A stretch of DNA of 42,956 nt from Planctomycetota bacterium (lineage in GTDB: Bacteria; Planctomycetota; Planctomycetia; Pirellulales; Pirellulaceae): contig JAJRWU010000138.1 of the NCBI GenBank assembly GCA_024276655.1, positions 1 to 42,956 on the forward strand. Reading direction: 5' to 3'. The notes beneath the pieces were generated by a model. It did no database searches and was not told the DNA's origin. It worked only from the letters and a program-made list of their open reading frames with translations. Below are positions 19,601 through 25,344 of the stretch, one piece after another (within the stretch, counting starts at the first letter, position 1; the number at the start of each line of letters is the position of its first letter). The position numbers were made by a program, and so were the translations under genes.

Positions 19601-22600
19601 GTCGAAGGCTCCAGCACCCTGACCTTTGAGTTCGACAGCGACGGAAACGTCGCGACCGGAAATACTCCCGTCAATTTCGCCACCGTGAGCACGGCCGATC
19701 AGATCGTGGACGAAATGGTCCGCGTGATTGGGCTTTCCGGTTTGAACGTGTCTCCCCGGAAACTCGGCAGCGACTTCCTGGAATTGGGCGAACTGGTGGG
19801 CGTTCAGGTCGACACGACGGGAACATCCGTATTCGCCACTGGTGTTTCGGGGGGCACGGAGCGCATCGATTTCGTTCCCTCAACAACGGCCAACCCCGCC
19901 GAATTGGTTGCCACACTGGTCGTGGCGGCAATTGCCAACAGCCCGCTGCAAGGCGTGTCGCCGGTGCAAGATGGTTCGCAACTGATTTTCACAGGCGTGG
20001 GCAGCATTGTTGGGTTGGCGAATACCACGGTGGTCGGCATTGCCGATAACGCCGGAAACCTGCTCGCGCCCAATCAGCCCGCCGGCGTCACGTCGTTCAC
20101 GGTTCTTACGCCCGCCCTTCAACTCGACTTTGGCGATGCTCCCGATCCCTCCTACCCCACGTTGGCTGCAAGCAATGGCGCCCGCCATATTATTACCGAC
20201 ACGCCCTTGTTCCTGGGAGCCCGGGTGGACGCCGAAACCGATGGCCAGCCCAACGCGGCCGCCTCCGGCGACGATGCGTTCGACATCATTACAGCACTCA
20301 GCACGTTGACTGTTGTGTTTGACAGCAACGATGTGCAATCGCTCCAAATTCCAGAGAACGCCGGCGTGGCCGATGTGAACGACGGCGATGTTTTCCAAAT
20401 AGATAACGGCGCCGTTTCGGTGGCCTTCGAGTTCGACAGCGATGGCCTGACCACCGAAGGCAATGTCGTGGTTCCGTTCGCGGGCGGTGAAACAGCCGAT
20501 CAAATCGCCGACCTCCTCGTGGCGGCTATCGGCGGCGCGGGGCTGGGAGTGACGCCGACCAAGTCGGCGAACAACGTGCTGCCCAACAACGACGACGAAG
20601 ATGGCGTCTCGTTCCTGAGCAAATTCAACTCCTTCCTCGATACCTCGATCGAAGTGATCGCCTCGGGCGCCGGCTTGCTCAATGCCTGGATCGACTTCAA
20701 CGCCGATGGCGATTGGGACGACGCCGGCGAGCAGGTGTTTGTCGATGAACAGTTGGCCTCGGGGGTCAACCCCTTAACCATTCGCACGCCCATGGGCGCG
20801 GTGGCTGGCCTAACCTATGCTCGCTTCCGCTTCAGCACCGACGCCGGCCTCTTGCCCACGGGCCTCGCCTCCGATGGCGAAGTGGAAGACTACCAAATTG
20901 ATATTATTCCCGGAACGCCTCCCACGGTGGTCGACGACCCCTCGCCCGCCAACACGCCGGCGTACACCACGACCGAAAATGCCTTGTTGACGATCAACCC
21001 CGCCGCCGGCGTGGTGGCCAACGACTTCGACCCCGATGGCGATGCTTTCAGCGTCAGCAGTTTTGACGCGCTGAGCGCCAACGGCGCGGCGGTCGTTGTG
21101 AATGCCGATGGCTCATTCACCTATGATCCCGACGGCCCGCTCGATTTCCTGGCCTTTGGCGAGGAACTGTTCGACACCTTCACGTATACGGCGTCCGACG
21201 TCAACGGTTTGACATCGACCACCGCCACCGCCACGATTCGCGTGCTCGGAAGAAACGACGCCCCCGTCGCCATTGACAACGCGTACGCCACCGATGAAGA
21301 AACGTCGGTCATCGGCAACGCCCTTACCGACAACACCGGTTTAGGCGTCGATTTCGATCTTGATGCGAGTAACACGCTGACCGTCATTTCCATCAATGGC
21401 GGCGCGCTTGGCGGCGGCGTTGTGTTGCCCTCGGGCGCCTCGGTCACACTGGCCGCCAACGGCGATTTCACCTACGACCCCTCAAACGCCGCTTTTGCGA
21501 ATCTACTGGCGGCGGGTGAAAACGGTGTCGATTCCTTCACCTATTCAATTAGCGATGGCAGTGGCGGCGTGGCAACCGCCACCGTATCGCTTACCATTCA
21601 AGGCGTGAATGATTCGCCCGTCGCGACCGACAACGCCTACACGCTCGATGAAGACAGCACCCTGGCGGCGAACGCTATTCTAGACGACACCGGCGCCGGC
21701 GCCGACTCCGATCCAGACGCCTCCGACATGCTCGCCGTCACCCTCGTTAACGGAAACGCGGCCGATGTTGGTAATAGCGTCGTGCTGGCTTCCGGCGCCA
21801 CCCTGACCCTCAACGCCGATGGCTCGTTCCTTTACGACCCGACGGTCGCGATGAACTCCTTGGCGGTGGGAGAGTCGATGGCCGACCTCTTCACCTATAC
21901 GATTTCAGATGGCCTCGCCACGTCACGGGCGACGGTGTCGTTAACCATCACAGGACGCAACGACGCCCCCATAGCCTTCGACAACGCCTACGCCACCGAT
22001 GAAAAAACGACCGCCCTCGGCGACCTCGTCGGCGACGATACCGGAGACGGCCTCGATTTCGATCCAGACGCCAACGATATTTTGGTGGTCTCGGCGGTCA
22101 ACGGCGTTGCGGGCAATGTTGGCGGCACACTCTCGTTGCCCTCGAACGCGCAGCTTACCGTGCAGGCGAACGGCGTGTTCGCCTACAACCCGACCACCTC
22201 CGGCGGTTTTAATGCCTTGGGCGTTGGTGAATCGGCGGTGGAAACGTTCACGTACACCATCGACGATGGAAATGGCGGAGCCTCCACGGCCACCGCAACC
22301 ATTTCGATCAGCGGTGTGAACGATCAGCCTATTGCCAACGCGAAGTCGTTCGTCACCGATGAAAACACGCTCTTTTCTGAAAACATCATTAACGGCGGCG
22401 GCGCCGCCGATTCTGATATCGATCAATCAGATATCCTCAGTGTGGTGGCCATCGATGGCGCCACTGGCGCTGTGGGGCGGGAAGTGGTGCTTCGCTCCGG
22501 CGCGAGGTTGACCGTCGAAGCGGACGGTTCCTTTGTGTACGACCCCACAACCTCGCCCGCGTTGAACGCCCTGCCAGCTGGGCAATCAACCTCCGACACA

Positions 22601-24637
22601 TTTTCATACACCATTAGCGATGGCCAAGGCGGTTTCGCCTCGGAAACCGTTGCCATACAAGTGACGGGCGTGAACGACGCCCCCGTCGCGGTGGATAACA
22701 CCTACAATGTGAACGAAGACACCGCTCTGAGCGGCGACCTCATTCTCAATAATTCGGGCAATGGAATTGACGCCGACCCCGAAGGCGGACTTCTGGAAAT
22801 TTCCCGAATCAATGGCGTGGCAATATCCGATGGCGACGTCATAGTGCTGGCGTCGGGCGCGGAGCTCACGATCTTAGTTAACGGCCAGTTTACCTACTCG
22901 GCCATTCCGGCGTTTGACGGGCTTTCAGTGGGTGAGACCGCAAACGACGACTTTAACTACACATTAATCGACGACCAAGGCGTGGAGTCGACCGCGAACG
23001 TTACCATTACCATTACCGGCGAGAACGATGCGCCGGTTGCAATAGACAACAGCTATGGCGTCAACGAAGACGTCACGGTTATTGGGAATATGCTGGTCGA
23101 CGTTGACGCTACACTCGGCGCCGATTTTGACGTCGACGCTCTCGATTTCCTCGTGGTTTCCGCGGTTGAGGGCAGCACCGCCGCCGTCGGGCTTAACATC
23201 ACACTGCCTTCCGGCGCCAAACTCGACACGGCGGCCGATGGCACATTCGAATACGACCCCAGGTCATCAAGCGTATTCGGCGCCCTGGCTCCCGGTGAAA
23301 CAGCGTCCGATTCCTTCATCTACACGATTACCGATGGCAACGGCGGTTTCTCCACCGCCACGGTGTCGATTACTGTGAGCGGCGTGAACGACGGTCCCCT
23401 GGCCACGCTGAATATTTACAGCACCAATGAAGACACGGCGGTGTCTGGGAATGTTATCAGCGAAGACACCGGCGCCGGCGCCGACCAAGACCCCGATATC
23501 ACCGACATACTCGCTGTCTCGGCGATCAACGGCAATACCTCCGATGTGGGTTCAACCATCACCTTGCCTTCGGGCGCCGAGCTGGTTGTCAACGCCGATG
23601 GCTCCTTCACGTACGACCCCTCCACTTCCTTGGCGCTGAACGCCTTGGCCGTGGGGGCGCCGGGAACCGATTCCTTCATTTACACGATCGACGACGGAAA
23701 CGGTGGATCCGACACGGCCCTGGTGGCCATTTCCGTCACCGGCGTGAATGATCGGCCGGTCGCGGGGGCCGATACCGCCAGCACCACGACAGCCTCCTCG
23801 GTCACGATTGCTGTTCTCGCCAACGACACCGATATCGACGGCGTGATTGATCCTAACAGTCCGAATGTGTTGGTCGTTGACCGGCTGCCAGACTTTGGCT
23901 CGCTTTCTCTCAACGGCGACGGCACGATCAACTACCAAGCCGACAGTTTGTTCGTCGGGCAAGACACCTTCCAGTACCGCGTACGCGACGATCAAGGCGC
24001 GCTTTCGCTGCCGGCCATCGTCACGATTGACGTCAGCCAAGGCAATCCTGGTTTTACCAACCCAAGAAACCCGGCCGACGTCAACGACGACGGCAACGTC
24101 GATCTTCAAGACGTGTTGATCTTGATCAACGACCTGCGCGAAAATGGCAATCCCCATGTGCTCACGCCTCCGGCTTCGGGAGTCGCTCCGTTTGTTGATA
24201 CGAACGGCGATCTTTCGGTCAGCACTTCCGATATTATCGTCGTGCTGCAAGCACTGAGAACCCAAGAGGCGGAAGGCGAATCGGCGCCGGCTGGCGTGCT
24301 GGATTTGTCTCCGCTGCAATACCCTTCAACGCCTTCGACGCCAATCACGCTGGACACGCCCTCGGCGGTGAGTCCTTCCGCTGCGAATTTGGCGACTGCG
24401 AATTTGGCGACTGCGGAACCGGCGGCTTCCGACCAGGCGGTGCTGCCGTCGTTCGGCGCCAATTCGCCGGCGTTGGAAAGCAGTTTTGCTCGTTATGGTT
24501 CTTCCGGCAGCCGACATCGTTTGCAAGACCTGGAAACCGCGTTAGATGACATCGCCGACGACGTTTCCTCGGAGTGGAAGGAAAACAGCCAGGGAGATCC
24601 GCTAGGCGACATCGATGGCTTCCTACCTCCCGCGTAG
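7691..24637 (+). CDS. Giant modular surface protein: M36 fungalysin-like and metzincin-like proteases, beta-helices, cadherin-like repeats, dockerin
   Basis: An uninterrupted 5648-residue ORF with AAGGG 7 bp before the ATG. There is no classical signal peptide: a basic N-terminus is followed by LEDRRLL (29-35), an LEPR-XLL-like motif of planctomycete surface proteins. Approximate order: FTP propeptide 90-215; M36 peptidase 325-735 with H515-E-Y-A-H519 and E545; Ig-like 740-990; PPC 990-1115; metzincin-like domain with H1286-E-I-G-H1290 and H1296; PPC 1331-1450; beta-helix 1477-2110 with three PVxxTSLxDD modules; two PPC 2125-2500; propeller-like 2590-2860; jelly-roll-like 2875-3120; beta-helix 3214-3470; five FEFDSDG modules 3575-4140; GEVED region 4141-4406 holding a sixth module; nine cadherin-like repeats 4411-5448; dockerin 5460-5515; acidic tail. 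No Met-turn methionine follows the metzincin histidines. It is probably an extracellular protease/adhesin attached through its dockerin (inference). Confidence 0.9.
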   Translation: MAIRRNRSLSSRKRRQSATQKRDFRIEHLEDRRLLAFAVGNVLGDNPDWLPPQGNSTPSAYGFPGVIPEGALETAAGAFDVRSSQLPADGNSLSPEQIQAALALSIGLPNLSYKVDTLLGVPSFVSNSGGYLTQTSAAAAEEIAQGFLVDNAAFFGLTSADTASLDIANQHVSNVSGVEHVYLQQTLNGIDVYNAVSNVSVDDSGRVLVVGNSFAPDVSSSVNRLTPAISATSAIEAAAANLGVSLTEPLAAPASVNPADRSLTYSDGGISRDPIPTKLMVFPTNRGESRLVWNLTVNMTTSSDWYNINIDAETGDVLSRANYTAYESLRVFPQPLEGPADGLHTVVTDPFDPVASPFGWFDTNGASGAEFTITRGNNVWAFPDRDGNTASDGNEPNGGAALNFDFAFDPSASPLTNRDQATVNLFYWNNILHDVLVRSGFDEASGNFQVTNYSGNGLGGDAVQAAAQFGADNGSTDNAFFATPPEGLSPLMGMFEFTQSNPRRDSDNSAVIIVHEYAHGISNRLIGGPNNVSALQGLQSGGMGEGWGDFYGMALTGKVGQSGNTVRTVGNYVLNNSGGIRRLPYSTDMSVNPLTYNDIDPAQIDVTFPPNPPFDPRQNPADQVHNMGEVWASTLWDMYWNLTNRDGFDPDLYTGSGGNKLAITLVTEGMKLTPARPTMLEARDGIVAADVAMNGGANLREIWTAFARRGMGFSALDGGNDNSTAVTEAFDLPPNLPAPGGNISGPSRVPQLLEIQTNDGELLQPGDVLNVAPREFRLLFEGGSNLSEFTLADGVQLVASGGDGDFSNGNEVIVTPGFIGLGDTANELIIRVAEALPDDQYELTVIGSGLRPLTNIAGERFNDGVDETRGFELDLGAQVLSVVPQPIVRDSGGNLVQNKRQVVVYFNNDDLNPADAGNPAFYQLVQTNDTLTENDDVIILPASVTYDAAADTATLEFANDLPDGKFRLQIGVSEERDNRLGLAVRVGSIFSIAGTDFSTNASIGDDIGADDVDLYRFRLEAAATVDITASPSALLNTQLRLFNDAGVELNISDNGAAGAADTLTSLALAAGTYYVGVSSSGNAGYNVLNGSGAAGGATTGGYRLDIDSSLVSSASDDNSSFATATSLGNLGIGGKTVGAALTPQTALVFPGLPGGNAEPGHRQIPVEDHGAGSGIGGGDNTVETLSFFFPVIYGSDPITGAPLTNAITENQKDRTREIFALYGEYLGVDVQETLGGGTSIATGDARALDPTIPPGVSLGGPGAVVIANGNFGDSPYGGGWFGVAFHEIGHSIGLGHSYDIPSIQGSGLPGEPVFPGDNDLVHAKRLHPLVGTDVDLYQFDVTEPGVFSAETLAERRASGDTGLDSVLQLYREVNTPSGVVRELLAQNDDYFSSDPYLNLPLAPGRYYLGVSATGNTNYDPTISDSGFGGTSQGAYDLKIDFAPDTLATLNDATGVALDGDADGAPGGAFNTWFQVGNTIFVDKANDTVAGPNGAGTLADPFDTVSTALAFADSPFNNVDIVRIVGNNLDRPYLIGENNAGLNLADGREFLVPQGVTVMIDAGAVFKLQQAIIDVGSNSITLDRSNGVLQVLGVPESPVVFTSLRDDSIAGDSDGLSGAPAPGDWGGLVFNADSDYEDAGIFLNLVNNADLRYGGGKAFVNSVEDTFSPIFLATARPTISYNTITNSANSAISADPNSFDDVLGRIGPDVYGNRVFDNSINGLFVRVRVGANNVIDKLTVNARFDDNDITHVFTENLVIEGTPGGPLSGVARFDARLAIDPGVTVKLASSRIDVGFGAQLLAEGTPALPVVFTSLADDSYGFGNTFDTNNDGAITTPAPADWSGLLFRQVATGSLDNALVAFGGGTSKLNGQVEEFNAIEIQQADVRIANSTIENNAAGQTNAARNGLRGNRATAIFVRGAQPILVDNIIRNNEGAAISINANAMQATRRPDYGRSTGPADQFQDFADNAGPLVRLNRLADNDLNGMEVRAERVVIDSIWDDTGIVHIVNGDISVGNLHTFGSLRLESSRSESLVVKLAGSTAGFTATGAPGDIDDRIGGTVQIIGQAGRPVILTSLSDDTVGAGFTPNGQAQIDTNGNGPSTGSAGNWRSVRFEKYANDANTALVNEAEASSTDGVDINGAPIEAEFLGELAPDEKSGDDNRRLGFDVNGFISLNDAADVDVYSFTGVAGSRVWIDIDRTSVELDTIVELIDANGAVLARSLDAGNLTGLATTLTATGFLGGDFYTTNPRDAGFEVVLPGNAGDSDTFFVRVRSQPQAGEINDISKGQTRGDYQLGIRLRQDERPSGSTVQLADIRFATNGIELIGLPNQSPLIGESTETRANNDSFAAAQPLGNLLSSDRNTISVGGVLSNANDVDWYKFEVDYDLIQSIGGVNGGPKSFATVFDIDWADGLARPDTILSVFDAQGNLILVSRDSNVQDDRANGGGGPGDLTDLTSGSFGPLDPYIGPVQLPAGSPAGGSSTYYVAISSNARIPTALNSQFESNAAKPNVRLEPINSINRVVDDRIGSVGYTSGSELSGNAPVLPQLPAGGGDAPPILPINGNALSLDTNVIQFTLADVRLFVSQPRRLYTVDPLNGGNVVNVGNLSGGNNGIQDIEIRSDGRLIGYESLFNTANTARQVVQINPDTGASLNANRDSIPNVPVPPPNPPVPSQLTTDMVDAVAFRRTGVGVYGQVFYSVRDGATSRLYSANPTTLSAAPVQNQPWGTRGTIDAGGITGGMAIGNNGMLYGVNNFGSFYSINTGNAQTTLRGSVPGANFVGLALGPQNVNDGAYRNMLFAITQGGDLYAFDTSGNLQPIFNGATSVNVGQGGLTGLAFSPLDFNLWHPTTQRGGDPGHGVTQAFDFSRDDSTAFGATVGDDANGRAVDVDERSGGASFYFGLENFVSNPGNGNYLPYDTNNTQLGILGQREQEDLTSNPSIGGNFNLPGGAKGSLVTNEFSLAGSVGDDLPTLYFTYFLDTQGANSTSAMADSARVSISSDGGANWSLLATNNSVLSTPQTPAELAQFLSTSANGAGAGKTQTQVVQELFDTANWRQARVDLRDYAGQSNITLRFDFSTYGTLNQGLPGDGSGDITNPRGGRDNNFEGFYIDDIVVGYAERGEIVSGDAGGNSLNTVAYNVPENPDLQAPEQALAGAYQLEIRRGTEFIAGEGGAGNPVTAIDALTLVSQGLLQDTNYRFIRENSGLGDRNLPREQGHIQIEGNRISNVTEFGIRVDAGVREAGNSLQFPGGVRNLPGLNAQRLAPGVTLKSNLITFVGQGGIFFSGDPNPGSTPLASVPFGRIVNNTIYGGNQAVGDGILVTENAGPTILNNIISNTATGISVTSSPQTVVVSNLFKDNTANGLVGADAITLSSTDPLFVDPVLENFYLANGSLAVDSSRNTLNERAGIEAVKSIVGISPSTINAPTRDVFGQLRVDDPSVDPLGQGANAFIDMGAVERADFAQPFASLIAPFDNDVEGVDLDPIRTVVQLENGLITRFQILFDDARGLGVDPATISARSIILNRDGKRLIDGVDYTFGFNATSGVIELTPLTAIWLPDSTYTIRLANREVTIATVSDGGNIQDGDSFTITDTAGSPVTFEFESGLSLQIPETLTIEVPLAGGSPGGIVDGDRFTFNFEQFEFDSNGQASSRFVIPFGDGANPSSREEIADAIVVQLQAAGVGVPRNLGDGVVRLGSQAGDFLSTAGAPTLIRGGIAGGVGDGQTFTITNGASLVDPINTPEQIVTFEYENTDVAVPDGVAPGNIAIPFSLADSADEIAIVTGQIVAATAAVELPVAQFVGDGRVHLGGRENTPTRNGHLIDSSLTTVSDFGDAGVLTSLRLNLPGGRDLFVPAAGGQLGGHNGGISDGDTFTIDDGVTRTTFEFDHNGISNPNNTIIAFSPFFTQAQLAISIVVTLQNAPNLNLNPVNLGNGQIFIGGTPAHILTVDSRTLKQPFKPGRLTDGETFTLVEGSSTLTFEFDSDGNVATGNTPVNFATVSTADQIVDEMVRVIGLSGLNVSPRKLGSDFLELGELVGVQVDTTGTSVFATGVSGGTERIDFVPSTTANPAELVATLVVAAIANSPLQGVSPVQDGSQLIFTGVGSIVGLANTTVVGIADNAGNLLAPNQPAGVTSFTVLTPALQLDFGDAPDPSYPTLAASNGARHIITDTPLFLGARVDAETDGQPNAAASGDDAFDIITALSTLTVVFDSNDVQSLQIPENAGVADVNDGDVFQIDNGAVSVAFEFDSDGLTTEGNVVVPFAGGETADQIADLLVAAIGGAGLGVTPTKSANNVLPNNDDEDGVSFLSKFNSFLDTSIEVIASGAGLLNAWIDFNADGDWDDAGEQVFVDEQLASGVNPLTIRTPMGAVAGLTYARFRFSTDAGLLPTGLASDGEVEDYQIDIIPGTPPTVVDDPSPANTPAYTTTENALLTINPAAGVVANDFDPDGDAFSVSSFDALSANGAAVVVNADGSFTYDPDGPLDFLAFGEELFDTFTYTASDVNGLTSTTATATIRVLGRNDAPVAIDNAYATDEETSVIGNALTDNTGLGVDFDLDASNTLTVISINGGALGGGVVLPSGASVTLAANGDFTYDPSNAAFANLLAAGENGVDSFTYSISDGSGGVATATVSLTIQGVNDSPVATDNAYTLDEDSTLAANAILDDTGAGADSDPDASDMLAVTLVNGNAADVGNSVVLASGATLTLNADGSFLYDPTVAMNSLAVGESMADLFTYTISDGLATSRATVSLTITGRNDAPIAFDNAYATDEKTTALGDLVGDDTGDGLDFDPDANDILVVSAVNGVAGNVGGTLSLPSNAQLTVQANGVFAYNPTTSGGFNALGVGESAVETFTYTIDDGNGGASTATATISISGVNDQPIANAKSFVTDENTLFSENIINGGGAADSDIDQSDILSVVAIDGATGAVGREVVLRSGARLTVEADGSFVYDPTTSPALNALPAGQSTSDTFSYTISDGQGGFASETVAIQVTGVNDAPVAVDNTYNVNEDTALSGDLILNNSGNGIDADPEGGLLEISRINGVAISDGDVIVLASGAELTILVNGQFTYSAIPAFDGLSVGETANDDFNYTLIDDQGVESTANVTITITGENDAPVAIDNSYGVNEDVTVIGNMLVDVDATLGADFDVDALDFLVVSAVEGSTAAVGLNITLPSGAKLDTAADGTFEYDPRSSSVFGALAPGETASDSFIYTITDGNGGFSTATVSITVSGVNDGPLATLNIYSTNEDTAVSGNVISEDTGAGADQDPDITDILAVSAINGNTSDVGSTITLPSGAELVVNADGSFTYDPSTSLALNALAVGAPGTDSFIYTIDDGNGGSDTALVAISVTGVNDRPVAGADTASTTTASSVTIAVLANDTDIDGVIDPNSPNVLVVDRLPDFGSLSLNGDGTINYQADSLFVGQDTFQYRVRDDQGALSLPAIVTIDVSQGNPGFTNPRNPADVNDDGNVDLQDVLILINDLRENGNPHVLTPPASGVAPFVDTNGDLSVSTSDIIVVLQALRTQEAEGESAPAGVLDLSPLQYPSTPSTPITLDTPSAVSPSAANLATANLATAEPAASDQAVLPSFGANSPALESSFARYGSSGSRHRLQDLETALDDIADDVSSEWKENSQGDPLGDIDGFLPPA
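18440..20110 (+). repeat. Tandem FEFDSDG modules (five copies, coding)
   Basis: Five divergent modules of roughly 80-145 residues inside the giant protein. Each starts with D-G-(D/E/Q)-x-F-T-(I/L/F), followed by FEFDSDG or a variant, a TADQI-like helix and a closing V..LG.G...LGG strand. DGDxF-type starts lie near nt 18444, 18581, 18855, 19291 and 19576. A sixth copy is at about 20276-20587. I do not recognise a named domain. Confidence 0.75.
20921..24034 (+). repeat. Nine cadherin-like (tandem-95/VCBS-type) repeats (coding)
   Basis: Nine modules of about 115 residues encode residues 4411-5448 of the giant protein. Most start NDxPVAxDNxYxxxEDT and contain VLPSGAxLTxxADGSFxYDP and DxFxYTIxDGxGG. 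The first starts PPTVVDDPSPANTPAY and the ninth is degenerate. Acidic calcium-binding character is typical of such adhesive stalks. Confidence 0.85.
24068..24232 (+). other. Dockerin type I domain (coding)
   Basis: Two EF-hand-like calcium loops encode residues 5463-5474 (D, N, D, G, D pattern in DVNDDGNVDLQD) and 5503-5514 (DTNGDLSVSTSD), near the C-terminus of the giant protein. In clostridia such pairs bind cohesins; in planctomycetes the partner is generally unknown. Confidence 0.85.
24381..24410 (+). repeat. 15-bp tandem duplication within the giant gene tail
   Basis: CTGCGAATTTGGCGA occurs twice in a row, encoding the duplicated ANLAT in the low-complexity tail. The period is a multiple of three, so the frame is kept. 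Confidence 0.9.
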
Positions 24638-24765
24638 GTACGCGCCTTTTGGAAAAACGCCTAAGGAACAGTACCAAAATAACTTCCGTATTTCATCTCG
24701 GACTGAGCGGGGTGATAGCCTGGGTTATTCTTGCCAAAAACGCCTCGCAGATCAGCCCCAGCGCG

Positions 24766-24890
24766 TTAGCACCGCTCGATAAATAACGGTCGCATTTGTG
24801 TAGCCATCGTCGCCAGACGGTGGGTGAGCGGTGAACCATCCCGCGCTCTAGCGAGCATGGCTACGACACTAATTTTCCGCTCGATGCTTA
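24766..24890. repeat. 125-bp interspersed palindromic repeat, copy 2
   Basis: Same length and ends as copy 1, starting 128 bp after the giant gene's stop. The left half is identical to the other copies, while the right hairpin arm carries two substitutions. Confidence 0.85.
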
Positions 24891-25081
24891 GCGTCCTGTT
24901 CTCCGCGAATGCTGTTAAACCGTGAGCTAACGCTCATCGGCTGAGGGATCTTATTTCCGCCCAGCTTCTTCCCAGCGGACCTCCGCCTCCTCGCGACCTA
25001 GTCTCCCTTCTTCGCAAACGCATAAGGGTTATACGGCGCCGAATAGACGGTTGACGCAATTTCCCGCCCCACGGTGCATAC

Positions 25082-25207
25082 TTAGCACCGCTCGCTAAAT
25101 AACTGTCGCATTTGTGTAGCCATCGTCGCCAGACGGTGGGTGAGCGGTGAACCAATCCCACGCTCTGGCGAGCATTGCTACGACACTAATTTTCCGCTCG
25201 GCGCTTA
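25082..25207. repeat. 125-bp interspersed palindromic repeat, copy 3
   Basis: 126 bp because of one extra A in the loop region (ACCAATCCCA). The left arm is identical to copies 1 and 2, and the right arm has one substitution. It lies in the same orientation as copies 1 and 2. Confidence 0.85.
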
Positions 25208-25344
25208 CGCACTCCGGCAGGGGCTAGGCGGCAACATTTGCCAAACGGCGCGTCTGGAGTTTATCCTGGTGTTGGCCTGCGTTGCCTTCGGTTGACGTGT
25301 TTCGGGTCGCTTGATTGAGCATTCCGTTGGAGTCGTAAACAAAT

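Larger units (their letters stand above)
24638..25344. other. Intergenic region holding repeat copies 2 and 3
   Basis: 707 bp without a supportable gene between the giant gene and the PVC cytochrome gene. It contains two copies of the 125-bp repeat separated by 191 bp. The spacer carries a small palindrome (TGAGC-TAAC-GCTCA, 24923-24936). An opposite-strand frame through copy 3 (24934-25161) has no protein-like features. Confidence 0.7.

Noticed and set aside
20921-24034. Regular repeats that might suggest a CRISPR-like array
   Set aside because: The periodicity is about 345 bp, in frame, and diverged at DNA level. It encodes cadherin-like protein repeats.
24934-25161. 75-codon minus-strand frame through repeat copy 3
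   Set aside because: It runs across the palindromic repeat, is not open in the equivalent way in the other copies, and has no protein features.
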